Source: Brevundimonas sp. (lineage in GTDB: Bacteria; Pseudomonadota; Alphaproteobacteria; Caulobacterales; Caulobacteraceae). From it: 45,550 nt of DNA. The position numbers were made by a program, and so were the translations under genes. How positions within the stretch are numbered: position 1 is the stretch's first letter; each line of letters opens with the position of its first letter. The stretch lies in NCBI GenBank assembly GCA_004296955.1, contig SCVB01000080.1, positions 1 to 45,550 on the forward strand. Reading direction: 5' to 3'. The notes under the pieces were generated by a model. That model was given only the letters and a program-made list of their open reading frames with translations, was not told the origin of the DNA and did no database searches. Positions 8,755 to 16,001 of the stretch are shown here, in pieces.

Positions 8755-9320
8755 GCCCGCCCGCTCTGCCCCGACAGCTGCGCCGGATCGACCCCCAGCC
8801 CCGCCAGCGCCTTGGCCCACTTCCCGTCGTAGTCGGGATCGAAGATCAGCTCCGGATCGGCGTCGGCGGTCAGCCAGACATTCTCGCCCAGTTCATCCTC
8901 CAGCTGGCCCTCGCCCCAGCCGGCGTAGCCCAGCAGCAGCACAGACCGGTTCGGCCCGGACGCCGGGTCCACCATGGCCAGCAGCGCCTCGCGCGTGCCG
9001 GTCATGGCCAGACCCTCGGCGAAGGCCACCGAGGCGTCGTCGATCAGCCAGTCGTCGGTGTGCAGCACGAAGCCGCGCTCGCGCTCCACCGGCCCGCCGA
9101 TCAGCACCAGCCGCTCCGCCGCGGCCTCCGGGGCCTCGGTGTCCAGCTTGGTCAGCACCTTCTTCAGGTTCACTCCCGGCGCGGGCCGATCCAGCCTCAG
9201 GCCCATGGCGTGGTCCGGCCGGTGGGCGCAGATCAGGATGACGGCGTGTTCGAACCGGCTGTCGCTGATGCCCGGCATGGCCACCAGCAGCCGTCCGACC
9301 AGGGATTGGAAATGGTCCAT
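8751..9320 (-). CDS. yqgE: YqgE/AlgH family protein (UPF0301)
   Basis: A 189-residue member of the widespread YqgE/AlgH family, whose biochemical role is still unclear. The start is placed at MDHFQSLVGRLLVAMPGISD, the canonical N-terminus; the upstream in-frame extension is Arg/Pro rich and unlike the family. Conserved blocks include FEHAVILICAH, AMGLRLDRP, LIGGPVERERGFVLH and VLLLGYAGWGEGQLEDEL. The gene is convergent with the small membrane-protein gene and shares the four bases CTAG with it. Divergent from the peroxiredoxin gene. A GATGAT sequence lies six bases before the ATG. Confidence 0.95.
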   Translation of the reverse strand: MDHFQSLVGRLLVAMPGISDSRFEHAVILICAHRPDHAMGLRLDRPAPGVNLKKVLTKLDTEAPEAAAERLVLIGGPVERERGFVLHTDDWLIDDASVAFAEGLAMTGTREALLAMVDPASGPNRSVLLLGYAGWGEGQLEDELGENVWLTADADPELIFDPDYDGKWAKALAGLGVDPAQLSGQSGRA

Positions 9321-9378
9321 AGGCCTATCATCGGGACGCCGGGACCCGGACGCAAGGCGGCGTATGGACACGATCCGG

Positions 9379-9407
9379 TTGGCGGCAGGGCCGGCAACCC
9401 CTATCTG
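9379..9407 (+). promoter_or_regulatory. Candidate promoter of the peroxiredoxin gene
   Basis: TTGGCG (9379-9384) and TATCTG (9402-9407) are separated by 17 bases. The -35 part is close to the TTGACG reported for Caulobacter housekeeping promoters. The peroxiredoxin start is 40 bases downstream, with a GGAG ribosome-binding site about six bases before the ATG. Confidence 0.4.
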
Positions 9408-9446
9408 GTCGGAGACGTTGCGTCCTCACACACTTCGGAGCCTGCC

Positions 9447-9932
9447 ATGACCGTCCAGATCGGCGACCGCATTCCCTCGGCCAACCTGACCCGCGCCACC
9501 GACGACGGTCCCAAGCCGGTCACCACCGACGAGATCTTCGCCGGCAAGACCGTGGCCCTGTTCGCCGTGCCCGGCGCCTTCACCCCGACCTGCTCGGCCC
9601 GCCACCTGCCGGGCTTCAAGGACCTGCGCGGCGAGATGACCGCCAAGGGCGTCGACACCGTCGCCTGCATCTCGGTCAATGACGCCTTCGTCATGGGCGC
9701 CTGGGCCGACAGCCAGGGCATCGGCAAGGACGAGATCGTCATGCTGGGCGACGGCAACGGCGACCTCACCCGCCAGCTCGGCCTGTCCATGGACGCCAAG
9801 GGCTTCGGCATGGGCGAGCGCTCGCAGCGCTATTCGATGATCGTCAAGGACGGCGTGGTCAGCCAGCTGAACGTCGAACAGCCCGGCGAATTCCGGGTGT
9901 CCTCGGCCGAGCACCTGCTGACGCAGCTCTAG
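9447..9932 (+). CDS. Peroxiredoxin, Prx5 type
   Basis: A 161-residue thiol peroxidase that reduces H2O2 and organic peroxides, probably in the cytoplasm and with glutathione or glutaredoxin as reductant, as for other bacterial Prx5 enzymes. The peroxidatic cysteine is C49 in PGAFTPTCS and a second cysteine is C74 in DTVACISVND, both in the typical Prx5 positions. The ending GEFRVSSAEHLLTQL is also typical. The start ATG has GGAG about seven bases upstream. It is divergent from yqgE and is followed by a long palindromic repeat region rather than a simple terminator. Confidence 0.95.
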   Translation: MTVQIGDRIPSANLTRATDDGPKPVTTDEIFAGKTVALFAVPGAFTPTCSARHLPGFKDLRGEMTAKGVDTVACISVNDAFVMGAWADSQGIGKDEIVMLGDGNGDLTRQLGLSMDAKGFGMGERSQRYSMIVKDGVVSQLNVEQPGEFRVSSAEHLLTQL

Positions 9933-9938
9933 GATGAG

Positions 9939-10103
9939 TTCCTCCCCCACCGGGGGAGGGGGACCGCCCGAAGCCGAAGGCGAAGGGTGGTGGAGGGGCG
10001 CCGGCGGCGGTTTCACGGCCCCTCCGTCACGGCGCGAAGCCGCGCCGCGCCTTGAGGATCGGCTCGTATACGAGCCGACCGCAAGCCCCCGCCGGGGGAG
10101 GAT
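9939..10103. repeat. Complex C/G-rich palindromic intergenic repeat
   Basis: The region between the peroxiredoxin and vsr genes is made of nested palindromes: CCTCCCCC/GGGGGAGG (9941-9948, 9952-9959), an ACCGCCC to GGGTGGT pairing around 9962-9992, CGGCGCG/CGCGCCG (10030-10047), a perfect 20-bp palindrome (10059-10078), and CCCCC/GGGGG (10086-10098). From memory, similar C/G-rich elements are scattered between genes in Caulobacterales. No other copy is visible in this window. Confidence 0.6.
10059..10078. repeat. Perfect 20-bp palindrome
   Basis: TCGGCTCGTA followed by its exact reverse complement, with no spacer. It lies 29 bases before the vsr start. It could be a protein-binding operator or the core of the surrounding repeat. 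Confidence 0.7.
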
Positions 10104-10106
10104 CGG

Positions 10107-10553
10107 ATGACCGACCCCTTCACCCCCGAGAAGCGCAGCGCCGTCATGCGCGCTGTGAAGGGGCGCGACACCACGCCGGAGCTCGCCGTGCGCCGCATCC
10201 TGCGCGCGGCGGGCATCGGCTACCGGCTCGGCGGGCGCGGTCTGCCCGGGCGGCCCGACCTGGTCATGCAGGGGCGGCGCGTCGCGATCTTCGTCCACGG
10301 CTGTTTCTGGCACGGCCACGACTGCGCCCGCGGCGCACGGGCGCCCAAGGCCAACGCCGACTACTGGACCGCCAAGATCGGCCGCAACCGCGCGCGGGAT
10401 GAGGCCGCCGCCGCCGCGCTGGAGGCCGCCGGCTGGCGCGTGGTCACCGTCTGGGAATGCGGGATCAGGGCCCCCGGTTTCGCCGACCGCCTGGTCGCCG
10501 CCGTCCGCGATCAGGCGGCGGCGGTCTCGATCTCGGCGGCGTCTTCCGACTGA
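10107..10553 (+). CDS. vsr: Very short patch repair endonuclease (Vsr)
   Basis: A 148-residue Vsr-family nickase. Family members cut next to T:G mismatches that arise by deamination of 5-methylcytosine. Conserved blocks are RSAVMRAVKGRDTTPELAVR, GRPDLVMQGRRVAIFVHGCF, FWHGHDC, the ANADYWTAKIGRNRARD segment and GWRVVTVWEC, carrying the active-site Asp, the His residues and zinc-binding cysteines. No cytosine methyltransferase is encoded in the window, so this is an orphan copy. It follows the complex palindromic repeat. Its last 43 bases overlap the 3' end of the convergent histidine kinase gene, and the C-terminal AAAVSISAASSD looks like added sequence. Confidence 0.95.
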   Translation: MTDPFTPEKRSAVMRAVKGRDTTPELAVRRILRAAGIGYRLGGRGLPGRPDLVMQGRRVAIFVHGCFWHGHDCARGARAPKANADYWTAKIGRNRARDEAAAAALEAAGWRVVTVWECGIRAPGFADRLVAAVRDQAAAVSISAASSD

Positions 10554-12499
10554 GCCATGGTCATCACATGGGTGATGGCCCCCAGCAGCATCGGCGGGGT
10601 GATCGGCTTGGGCACGAAATAGGTCATGCCGGCCGCGGTGCAGGCGGCGATGTCGTCCGGCGCCGTGTCGGCGGTGACGGCGATGATCGGCACGCCGGCG
10701 TTGGGGCCGTCGCCGGCGCGGATGCGGCGGGTGGTCTCGCGACCGTCCAGCTCGGGCATCCGCACGTCCATGAAGATCAGGTCGAAGGCGGTGTGTTCGC
10801 AGATCTTCAGCGCCGCCATGCCGTCGGCGGCGGTGGCGATGTCGCAGCCCAGCGGCTGCAGGATCAGCTGGATGGCGCGGCGGTTGATGTCGTGGTCGTC
10901 GACCACCAGCACCCGCATCGGCCGGCCTTCCTCATCGTCCTCGCCCGCGTCCATGGCCGGTTCGGGCGCGAGCGGGGCGACGTCGGCCGTGTCGATCGCG
11001 GCGAAGGGTTCTGCCCGGGCCGGTTCCGCCGGCGGGACGAGCGACTGGGCCGCGGGGGCCGGGGCGGCGGGGCTGGCAGGGCGGCCGGACAGGGCCCGGG
11101 CGACGGCGTCCCGGCTTTCCTGGTCGAGGACCTGCGGCGCGACCCGGGTCGCCTCTCCCTGCAGCAGGCGCAGGGCGAGGGTGAAGCTGGCCCCGGCGCC
11201 GGGGCGCGTGCGGACCGTGACCCGTCCGCCCATCAGCTCCGCCAGCTGACGGCTGATGGCCAGGCCCAGGCCCGTGCCGCCATGGACGGCGCTGACCCCG
11301 GCCATGGTCTGGTCGAAGGGGGTGAACAGGCGGGCGACCTGGTTGGCGGTCATGCCGGGCCCGGTGTCGTCAACCGCGATCAGCACGGCGTGGCCGCCGG
11401 GCTCCTCGCTCCAGGCCTTGAGACGCAGGGTGATCGACCCCGTCTCGGTGAATTTCATGGCGTTGGAGATCAGGTTGTTGAGCACCTGACGGACGCGCAT
11501 CGGGTCGCCGCGGACGGCCGCGGGGATGGAGGCGGCTCCCTCGACCCGGAGCTTCAGGCCCTTGGCCCGCGCCGGGCCGCGCCACAGTCGGGCGGTCTGG
11601 TTCAGCAGCTCGCGCAGATTGAAGTCGACCTGGTCGACGGTCATGTGTCCGGCTTCCAGCTTGGCGTGGTCCAGCAGGTCGTCGAGCATGGCCTTCATCA
11701 TGAAGCCGGCGTCGGTGATCAGGTGCGCCTGCGAGCGGGCGGCGGCGTCGGTCGCGCCCCGCTCCAGCTCCGCCGCGCCGGTCAGGATGGCGCTGATCGG
11801 AGTGCGCAGGTCGTGGCCGATCGCGGCCAGGAAGGCGCTGCGGCCCTCCATGATGCGCTCGGCGTCCATGCGCTTCTGGTCGGCCTCGATCCGGGCGGCG
11901 CTCTCGGACAGGCGCGCCTCGTTCATCCGCTGCCAGGTCGACAGGCAGTAGGTGATGAAGACGCCGACGGCGATGGCCGCGGCGGTGACGAAGCCGGGCG
12001 TGGCGCCGTGGATGGCCATGAACACCGGGGTGGCCGCCAGATACAGGAACTGCACCGAGGCGGTCATCAGCATGACCGAGGTCGAGCGCGGGGCGTTGAT
12101 CACCGAATAGATGGCGCCGGCCGACAGCAGCATGGCGGCGCAGATGCCGCCGAACGGTCCGCCGATCAGCCACAGCGGCACCGACAGGCTGCCGAAATAG
12201 GCCGCGTTCATCGTCAGGACGCCCCAGCCGGCGATCCCGCGAACGCCGCGCAGCCGTTCGGCCTTGCCGCTGTTGATCGGAGCGAAGATCCACAGGTCCA
12301 CGACCTGGACGAGGAAATAGCCGATCACCCAGGCGAAGCTCAGCGACCAGCCCAGAAGGGGGCTGAAGATCAGGGCGCTGGCCGCGGCCATGCCGAGCCG
12401 CTGCAGCAGCGCCTTGCGCCGCTGACGGATCGCGCTGGCCCAGTCGCCGCTGTTGGCGAGGGTCGCGTCGGCTGGCATGTCGGCTTTGGCTATCGCCAT
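10511..12499 (-). CDS. Hybrid sensor histidine kinase with C-terminal receiver domain
   Basis: A 662-residue inner-membrane hybrid kinase. Residues about 35-185 hold around six hydrophobic helices without a large periplasmic sensor. A short coiled linker (190-220) follows, then HisKA with the phosphorylated H229 in AAIGHDLRTP. The ATPase domain has the N-box NNLISNAMKF (341-350) and glycine boxes DDTGPGM (377-383) and GGTGLGLAI (407-415). A Pro/Ala-rich linker (about 473-515) leads to a receiver domain with D578 in LIFMDVRMPELDG. The start at 12499 has GGGGAG four bases upstream; an in-frame ATG at 12541 would add 14 residues. It is the last gene of a minus-strand run after pyrD. The signal is unknown. 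Confidence 0.93.
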   Translation of the reverse strand: MAIAKADMPADATLANSGDWASAIRQRRKALLQRLGMAAASALIFSPLLGWSLSFAWVIGYFLVQVVDLWIFAPINSGKAERLRGVRGIAGWGVLTMNAAYFGSLSVPLWLIGGPFGGICAAMLLSAGAIYSVINAPRSTSVMLMTASVQFLYLAATPVFMAIHGATPGFVTAAAIAVGVFITYCLSTWQRMNEARLSESAARIEADQKRMDAERIMEGRSAFLAAIGHDLRTPISAILTGAAELERGATDAAARSQAHLITDAGFMMKAMLDDLLDHAKLEAGHMTVDQVDFNLRELLNQTARLWRGPARAKGLKLRVEGAASIPAAVRGDPMRVRQVLNNLISNAMKFTETGSITLRLKAWSEEPGGHAVLIAVDDTGPGMTANQVARLFTPFDQTMAGVSAVHGGTGLGLAISRQLAELMGGRVTVRTRPGAGASFTLALRLLQGEATRVAPQVLDQESRDAVARALSGRPASPAAPAPAAQSLVPPAEPARAEPFAAIDTADVAPLAPEPAMDAGEDDEEGRPMRVLVVDDHDINRRAIQLILQPLGCDIATAADGMAALKICEHTAFDLIFMDVRMPELDGRETTRRIRAGDGPNAGVPIIAVTADTAPDDIAACTAAGMTYFVPKPITPPMLLGAITHVMTMAQSEDAAEIETAAA

Positions 12500-12564
12500 G
12501 CGGCTCCCCGGAATGAGCGATTTCGCCCCTCCCGGGATCATGACCCGCTTGCCCTAACGCTCCG

Positions 12565-13602
12565 TCAACGGGCCGCTGAAACAGCCTCGGCGACTGTGGA
12601 AAACCCGTCCGCGCGAAGCCGCGCGGCCAGGTCCCGCTTGATCCGTCCGATCAATCCGGGACCCTCGAAGATGAGGGCGGAGTACAGCTGGACCGCCGAC
12701 GCTCCGGCCCGGATCCGGGCATAGGCCTCGGCCCCGCTGTCGATCCCGCCCGCGGCGATCAGCGGCAGGCGGCCGCCGGCGGCCTCGGCCGCGGCGCGCA
12801 GGGCGGCGCCGGCCCGCGCCTTCAGCGGCGCGCCGGACAGGCCCCCGGCCTCGCCCCGGTCGCGGGCCCGCAGACTGACCGGCCGGTCCAGCGTGGTGTT
12901 GGACACGATCAGGGCGTCCAGGCCGTGGTCGAGGCTGGCCTCGACGATCAGGGCGATCTCGGCGGCGGTCAGGTCCGGGGCGATCTTGAGGAAGACCGGC
13001 GTGGGATCCCCGCCGCGCGCCTCGGCCAGCCGGCCCAGCAGGTCGTCCAGCGCCGCCCGTCCCTGCAGGGCGCGCAGGCCCGGCGTATTGGGCGACGAGA
13101 CATTGACGGTGACATAGTCGGCCAGGCCCTTGAGGCGGATCAGGCCGGCGACATAGTCCGCCGCCTTGTCCTCGGTGTCCTTGTTGGCGCCGAGGTTGGC
13201 CCCGACCACGGCGTCGCGCGGGCGGGCGGCGAGGCGGGCGGCGAAGGCCTCCAGACCGGCGTTGTTGAACCCCATCCGGTTGATGATCGCCCGGTCCTCG
13301 CTCAGCCGGAACAGGCGCGGCTTCGGATTGCCCGGCTGGGCCAGAGGCGTCACCGAGCCGCATTCGATGAAGCCGAAGCCGAGGCGGGACAGGCCGTGCA
13401 GGGCCTCGCCGTTCTTGTCCAGACCCGCCGCCAGGCCGACCGGATTGGGCAGGGCCAGTCCGGCCAGGGTGGTCGCCAGGATCGGATCGTCGGGTCCCGC
13501 CGGCGGCAGGGGCGCCAGCTGCAGCGCCCGGATCGCCAGGCCGTGGGCGGTCTCCGGGTCGATCAGCCGCAGCAGGGCGGCGCCGATGTCGGTCACGGCC
13601 AT
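12565..13602 (-). CDS. pyrD: Dihydroorotate dehydrogenase (quinone), class 2
   Basis: FMN enzyme that oxidises dihydroorotate to orotate in pyrimidine synthesis and passes electrons to the quinone pool at the inner membrane. The protein has 345 residues, the usual length. The N-terminal helical region that tunnels quinone starts MAVTDIGAALLRLIDPETAH. Conserved blocks are PNPVGLAAGLDKNGEAL, FGFIECGSVTPLAQPGNPKP, INRMGFNNAG, VTVNVSSPNTPGLR with the catalytic serine, LKIAPDLT and IAAGGIDSG. Its start overlaps the DUF952 gene by 10 bases, so the two are co-transcribed. Confidence 0.97.
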   Translation of the reverse strand: MAVTDIGAALLRLIDPETAHGLAIRALQLAPLPPAGPDDPILATTLAGLALPNPVGLAAGLDKNGEALHGLSRLGFGFIECGSVTPLAQPGNPKPRLFRLSEDRAIINRMGFNNAGLEAFAARLAARPRDAVVGANLGANKDTEDKAADYVAGLIRLKGLADYVTVNVSSPNTPGLRALQGRAALDDLLGRLAEARGGDPTPVFLKIAPDLTAAEIALIVEASLDHGLDALIVSNTTLDRPVSLRARDRGEAGGLSGAPLKARAGAALRAAAEAAGGRLPLIAAGGIDSGAEAYARIRAGASAVQLYSALIFEGPGLIGRIKRDLAARLRADGFSTVAEAVSAAR

Positions 13603-13949
13603 CCCACGGCTCCGTCCTCGAACCGCATCACCCCGTCCGCATCCACCGACAGGCCGCGCTGCGGCGCATCGGCGCGGGCGGGCAGGGGGGCGAACAGATG
13701 CGGGAACAGGTCGCCGCCGCGCGACGCCTCCCATTTCAGCGCCGCGCCCAGCGGCGCCAGGGCGACCTCGACGAGCACCAGGTCCGAGCGCCCGGCGTAG
13801 TGGCGGCGCGCCGTCTCGGCCAGCTGGGCGGCGGTCGACATGTGGATGAAGCCGTCGGCCCGGTCGAGCGCCGACCCCGCATAGACGCCGGCGGCCAGGG
13901 CAGCGGCCCACTCGGCCCGGTCGACCAGCTTGTAGGCCACCGCGCTCAT
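13593..13949 (-). CDS. DUF952 family protein
   Basis: A 118-residue cytoplasmic protein beginning MSAVAYKLVDRAEWAAALAA. The block DRADGFIHMSTAAQLAETAR is characteristic of DUF952, and the C-terminal part contains FPHLFAPLP. The biochemical function is not established. The gene is embedded in an operon: its first four bases overlap the sixA-like stop (ATGA) and its last ten overlap the pyrD start. Confidence 0.92.
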   Translation of the reverse strand: MSAVAYKLVDRAEWAAALAAGVYAGSALDRADGFIHMSTAAQLAETARRHYAGRSDLVLVEVALAPLGAALKWEASRGGDLFPHLFAPLPARADAPQRGLSVDADGVMRFEDGAVGWP

Positions 13950-14449
13950 GCCCCGGCCAGGTCGCGCGGCTGGATGAAGCCCTCGAAGGCGCAGCGGCCC
14001 GCCACGTCGACGGTGAAGATCGCCGCCGCTCCCGGCGGAAAGCCGCCGCTCATCCGGTCCAGCACGGCCGGCGAGGCGGCGCTTTCGACCAGATACTCCA
14101 CGGCCAGAAGATGGACGCCGGGATTGTGGGCCACGACCATCAGGCAGCCGGCCTCGTCCTCGGCCGCCTCGACGAAGCCGCGCAGGGTCCCGGCGCCGCC
14201 ATTGTACAGAGGCTCGTCCTCGCGCACCTGCACGTCGCCGAAGGCGTCATGCAGCAGGTCCCAGGTCTGGCGGGTGCGGACGGCGGGCGAGACCAGCGCC
14301 AGGTCGGGGCGCATGCCCCGCGCGGCCAGGGCCCGGCCCATGGCCGTGGCGTCGGCTCGTCCCCGCGCCGAAAGGGCGCGGTCCCGGTCGCGGCCGGAGC
14401 CGGCCGCCCGTTCCGCCTCGGCGTGACGCATCAGGATCAGTCGCTGCAT
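13946..14449 (-). CDS. SixA-type histidine phosphatase
   Basis: A 167-residue histidine-phosphatase-superfamily protein starting MQRLILMRHAEAERA, with the catalytic RHA motif. ALSARGRADATAMG and the second catalytic His in VVAHNPGVH follow in the family order. SixA homologues dephosphorylate phosphohistidine in phosphorelay or phosphotransfer proteins, so its position in a run that also encodes a hybrid histidine kinase is suggestive but not proof of a shared pathway. An in-frame upstream ATG (14491) overlaps the methyltransferase gene and was not used because the RHA strand normally begins at the N-terminus. Confidence 0.9.
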   Translation of the reverse strand: MQRLILMRHAEAERAAGSGRDRDRALSARGRADATAMGRALAARGMRPDLALVSPAVRTRQTWDLLHDAFGDVQVREDEPLYNGGAGTLRGFVEAAEDEAGCLMVVAHNPGVHLLAVEYLVESAASPAVLDRMSGGFPPGAAAIFTVDVAGRCAFEGFIQPRDLAGA

Positions 14450-14459
14450 GGGCAGGGCT

Positions 14460-15233
14460 TTAAGGGCGTTCGCCGCTTCCCGCCAGATCATCGCCGACCG
14501 GATCGCGCGACGACCGCGACGCCGACTGCGGCTGCAGCGCGGGCGTCATGACCGGGACGGTGGCCACGGCCCCGCCGGGCCGGATGCGGGCATAGGCCTG
14601 ACGCGTCGCCTCCAGCAGGATGACCCCCGCCGCCCCCGGCATGATCCGCTTGCCGATCTGCTCAAGGCCTTCGGCCAGCGGCAGCAGGGGCCCCCAGGGC
14701 GGCACATACAGGGTCTGCGACCAGGCCGTGGGCTCCAGCCCCGCGCCGCGCACCAGCCGTTCCAGCTGGCGGCGGGTGAAGGGCCGCCCGTGGCCGAAGG
14801 GCGTGGTCTCGGACCGCGCCCACAAGCCGCCGCGCGCCGCCGCGACGAGGATGATTCTCCCGGCCGGCGACAGGGCCCGGACCGCCTCGTTCATCAGCCC
14901 CTGGGCGTCGTCGGCCTCTTCGAGGGCGTGCACCAGCAGGATGCGGTCGAAGGATCCCGCGGCGAACGGCAGGCGGCGGTCGTCGACCAGCAGGGTCCGG
15001 TTCTTGCCGACCGAGGGCCAGGGCTCGACCCCTTGGCCGCCCGGCATGGCCGCGACCACGCGGCGGGCCCCGACGAAGGCGTCCAGCCACGGCGTGGCGT
15101 AGCCCAGGCCCAGCACGTCGCTGTTGGCCGCCTCGCCCCAGGCGTCTTCCAGCCGCCGCGCCAGCATGCGCCGCGCCAGGGCGCCGGCGGGCTCGCCGTA
15201 GAAGGTCCGGAGTTCCTCGATGCTGCGCCGCAT
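14460..15233 (-). CDS. Class I SAM-dependent methyltransferase
   Basis: A 257-residue protein with a Rossmann methyltransferase core: VLGLGYATPWLDAF replaces the glycine-rich SAM loop, DRRLPFAAGSFDRILLVHAL gives the acidic and post-motif regions, and ALSPAGRIILVAAAR is the typical strand 5 block. The N-terminus MRRSIEELRTFYGEPAGALA is shared with a common alphaproteobacterial methyltransferase family of unknown substrate. The C-terminal tail (ALQPQSASRSS) is disordered. First gene of the minus-strand run leading to pyrD and the histidine kinase. TATGGT sits six bases before the ATG, and no Shine-Dalgarno sequence is seen. Confidence 0.9.
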   Translation of the reverse strand: MRRSIEELRTFYGEPAGALARRMLARRLEDAWGEAANSDVLGLGYATPWLDAFVGARRVVAAMPGGQGVEPWPSVGKNRTLLVDDRRLPFAAGSFDRILLVHALEEADDAQGLMNEAVRALSPAGRIILVAAARGGLWARSETTPFGHGRPFTRRQLERLVRGAGLEPTAWSQTLYVPPWGPLLPLAEGLEQIGKRIMPGAAGVILLEATRQAYARIRPGGAVATVPVMTPALQPQSASRSSRDPVGDDLAGSGERP

Positions 15234-15264
15234 GACCCCACCATAGGCCGCGCCGGGGGCGGCT

Positions 15265-15272
15265 GCTAGAAC
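15265..15272 (+). promoter_or_regulatory. -10 element for leaderless gloB transcript
   Basis: GCTAGAAC fits the GCTANAWC -10 consensus reported for Caulobacter exactly. It ends six bases before the gloB ATG at 15279, leaving no room for a leader or ribosome-binding site. It also lies across a perfect inverted repeat, GCGGCTG (15259-15265) and CAGCCGC (15272-15278), that abuts the start codon. Confidence 0.55.
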
Positions 15273-15278
15273 AGCCGC

Positions 15279-16001
15279 ATGACCCTCGACGTTCGCCTCT
15301 TCCCCTGTCTGAACGACAACTACGGCCTTCTGCTCCGCGACCGGGAGACGGGGATGGTCGCCACGGTGGACACGCCCGATGCGGCGGCGATCCTGGCGGA
15401 TCTCGAGGCCAGCGGCTGGGGGCGGCTGGACCGGATCCTCAACACCCACTGGCACCCCGACCACACCCAGGGCAACGCGGCGCTGAAGGCCGGGACCGGC
15501 TGCGAGATCATCGGTCCCGAAGAGGTGCGTCGGGCGGCGCCGATCGACCGGATCGTCGCCGGCGGCGACACGGTCATGCTGGGCGCCACGGCGCTGGAGG
15601 TGACCGATGCGCCCGGCCACACCCTCGGCCACATCGTCTACCGCTCGCCCGCCGACGCCCAGGCCTTTGTCGGCGACGTGCTGTTCGTCCTCGGCTGCGG
15701 GCGGTTGTTCGAGGGGACCCCGGACCAGATGTGGACCAGTCTGCAGGCGCTCGCCGCCTGGCCCGACGAGACCGTCGTCTGGTGCGCGCATGAGTATACC
15801 GCGGCCAACGCCCGCTTCGCCCTCAGCCTCGACGACCGGCCGGAGATGGCCGCACGGGCGGCGGAGATCTTTGCGATGCGCGAGCGGGGAGAGGCGACCG
15901 TGCCGACCACCATCGGCGCCGAAAAGGCCTTCAATCCGTTCCTGCGGGCGGGCGACGCGGCGGCCTTCGCGGCCGTCCGGGCGGCCAAGGACGTATTCTA
16001 G
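15279..16001 (+). CDS. gloB: Hydroxyacylglutathione hydrolase (glyoxalase II)
   Basis: Zinc metallo-beta-lactamase-fold enzyme that hydrolyses S-lactoylglutathione to lactate and glutathione, the second step of methylglyoxal detoxification. The 240-residue protein shows the GloB N-terminus FPCLNDNYGLLL, the metal motif THWHPDH at residues 56-62, APGHTLGHIVY, FVGDVLFVLGCGRLFEGTPD and the glutathione-binding C-terminal region with CAHEYTAANARFAL. A short 45-base gap separates it from the divergent methyltransferase. Its stop lies in a CTAG shared with the stop of the next, convergent gene. gshA further along makes the needed glutathione. Confidence 0.97.
   Translation: MTLDVRLFPCLNDNYGLLLRDRETGMVATVDTPDAAAILADLEASGWGRLDRILNTHWHPDHTQGNAALKAGTGCEIIGPEEVRRAAPIDRIVAGGDTVMLGATALEVTDAPGHTLGHIVYRSPADAQAFVGDVLFVLGCGRLFEGTPDQMWTSLQALAAWPDETVVWCAHEYTAANARFALSLDDRPEMAARAAEIFAMRERGEATVPTTIGAEKAFNPFLRAGDAAAFAAVRAAKDVF

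Noticed and set aside
9939-10106. CRISPR-like array in the palindromic region before vsr
   Set aside because: Units differ in length and sequence, there are no regular spacers and no cas genes are nearby.
10457-12724. A 755-codon plus-strand frame opposite the hybrid histidine kinase
   Set aside because: Repetitive Gly/Asp/His-rich translation without domains; the kinase on the other strand has all catalytic motifs.
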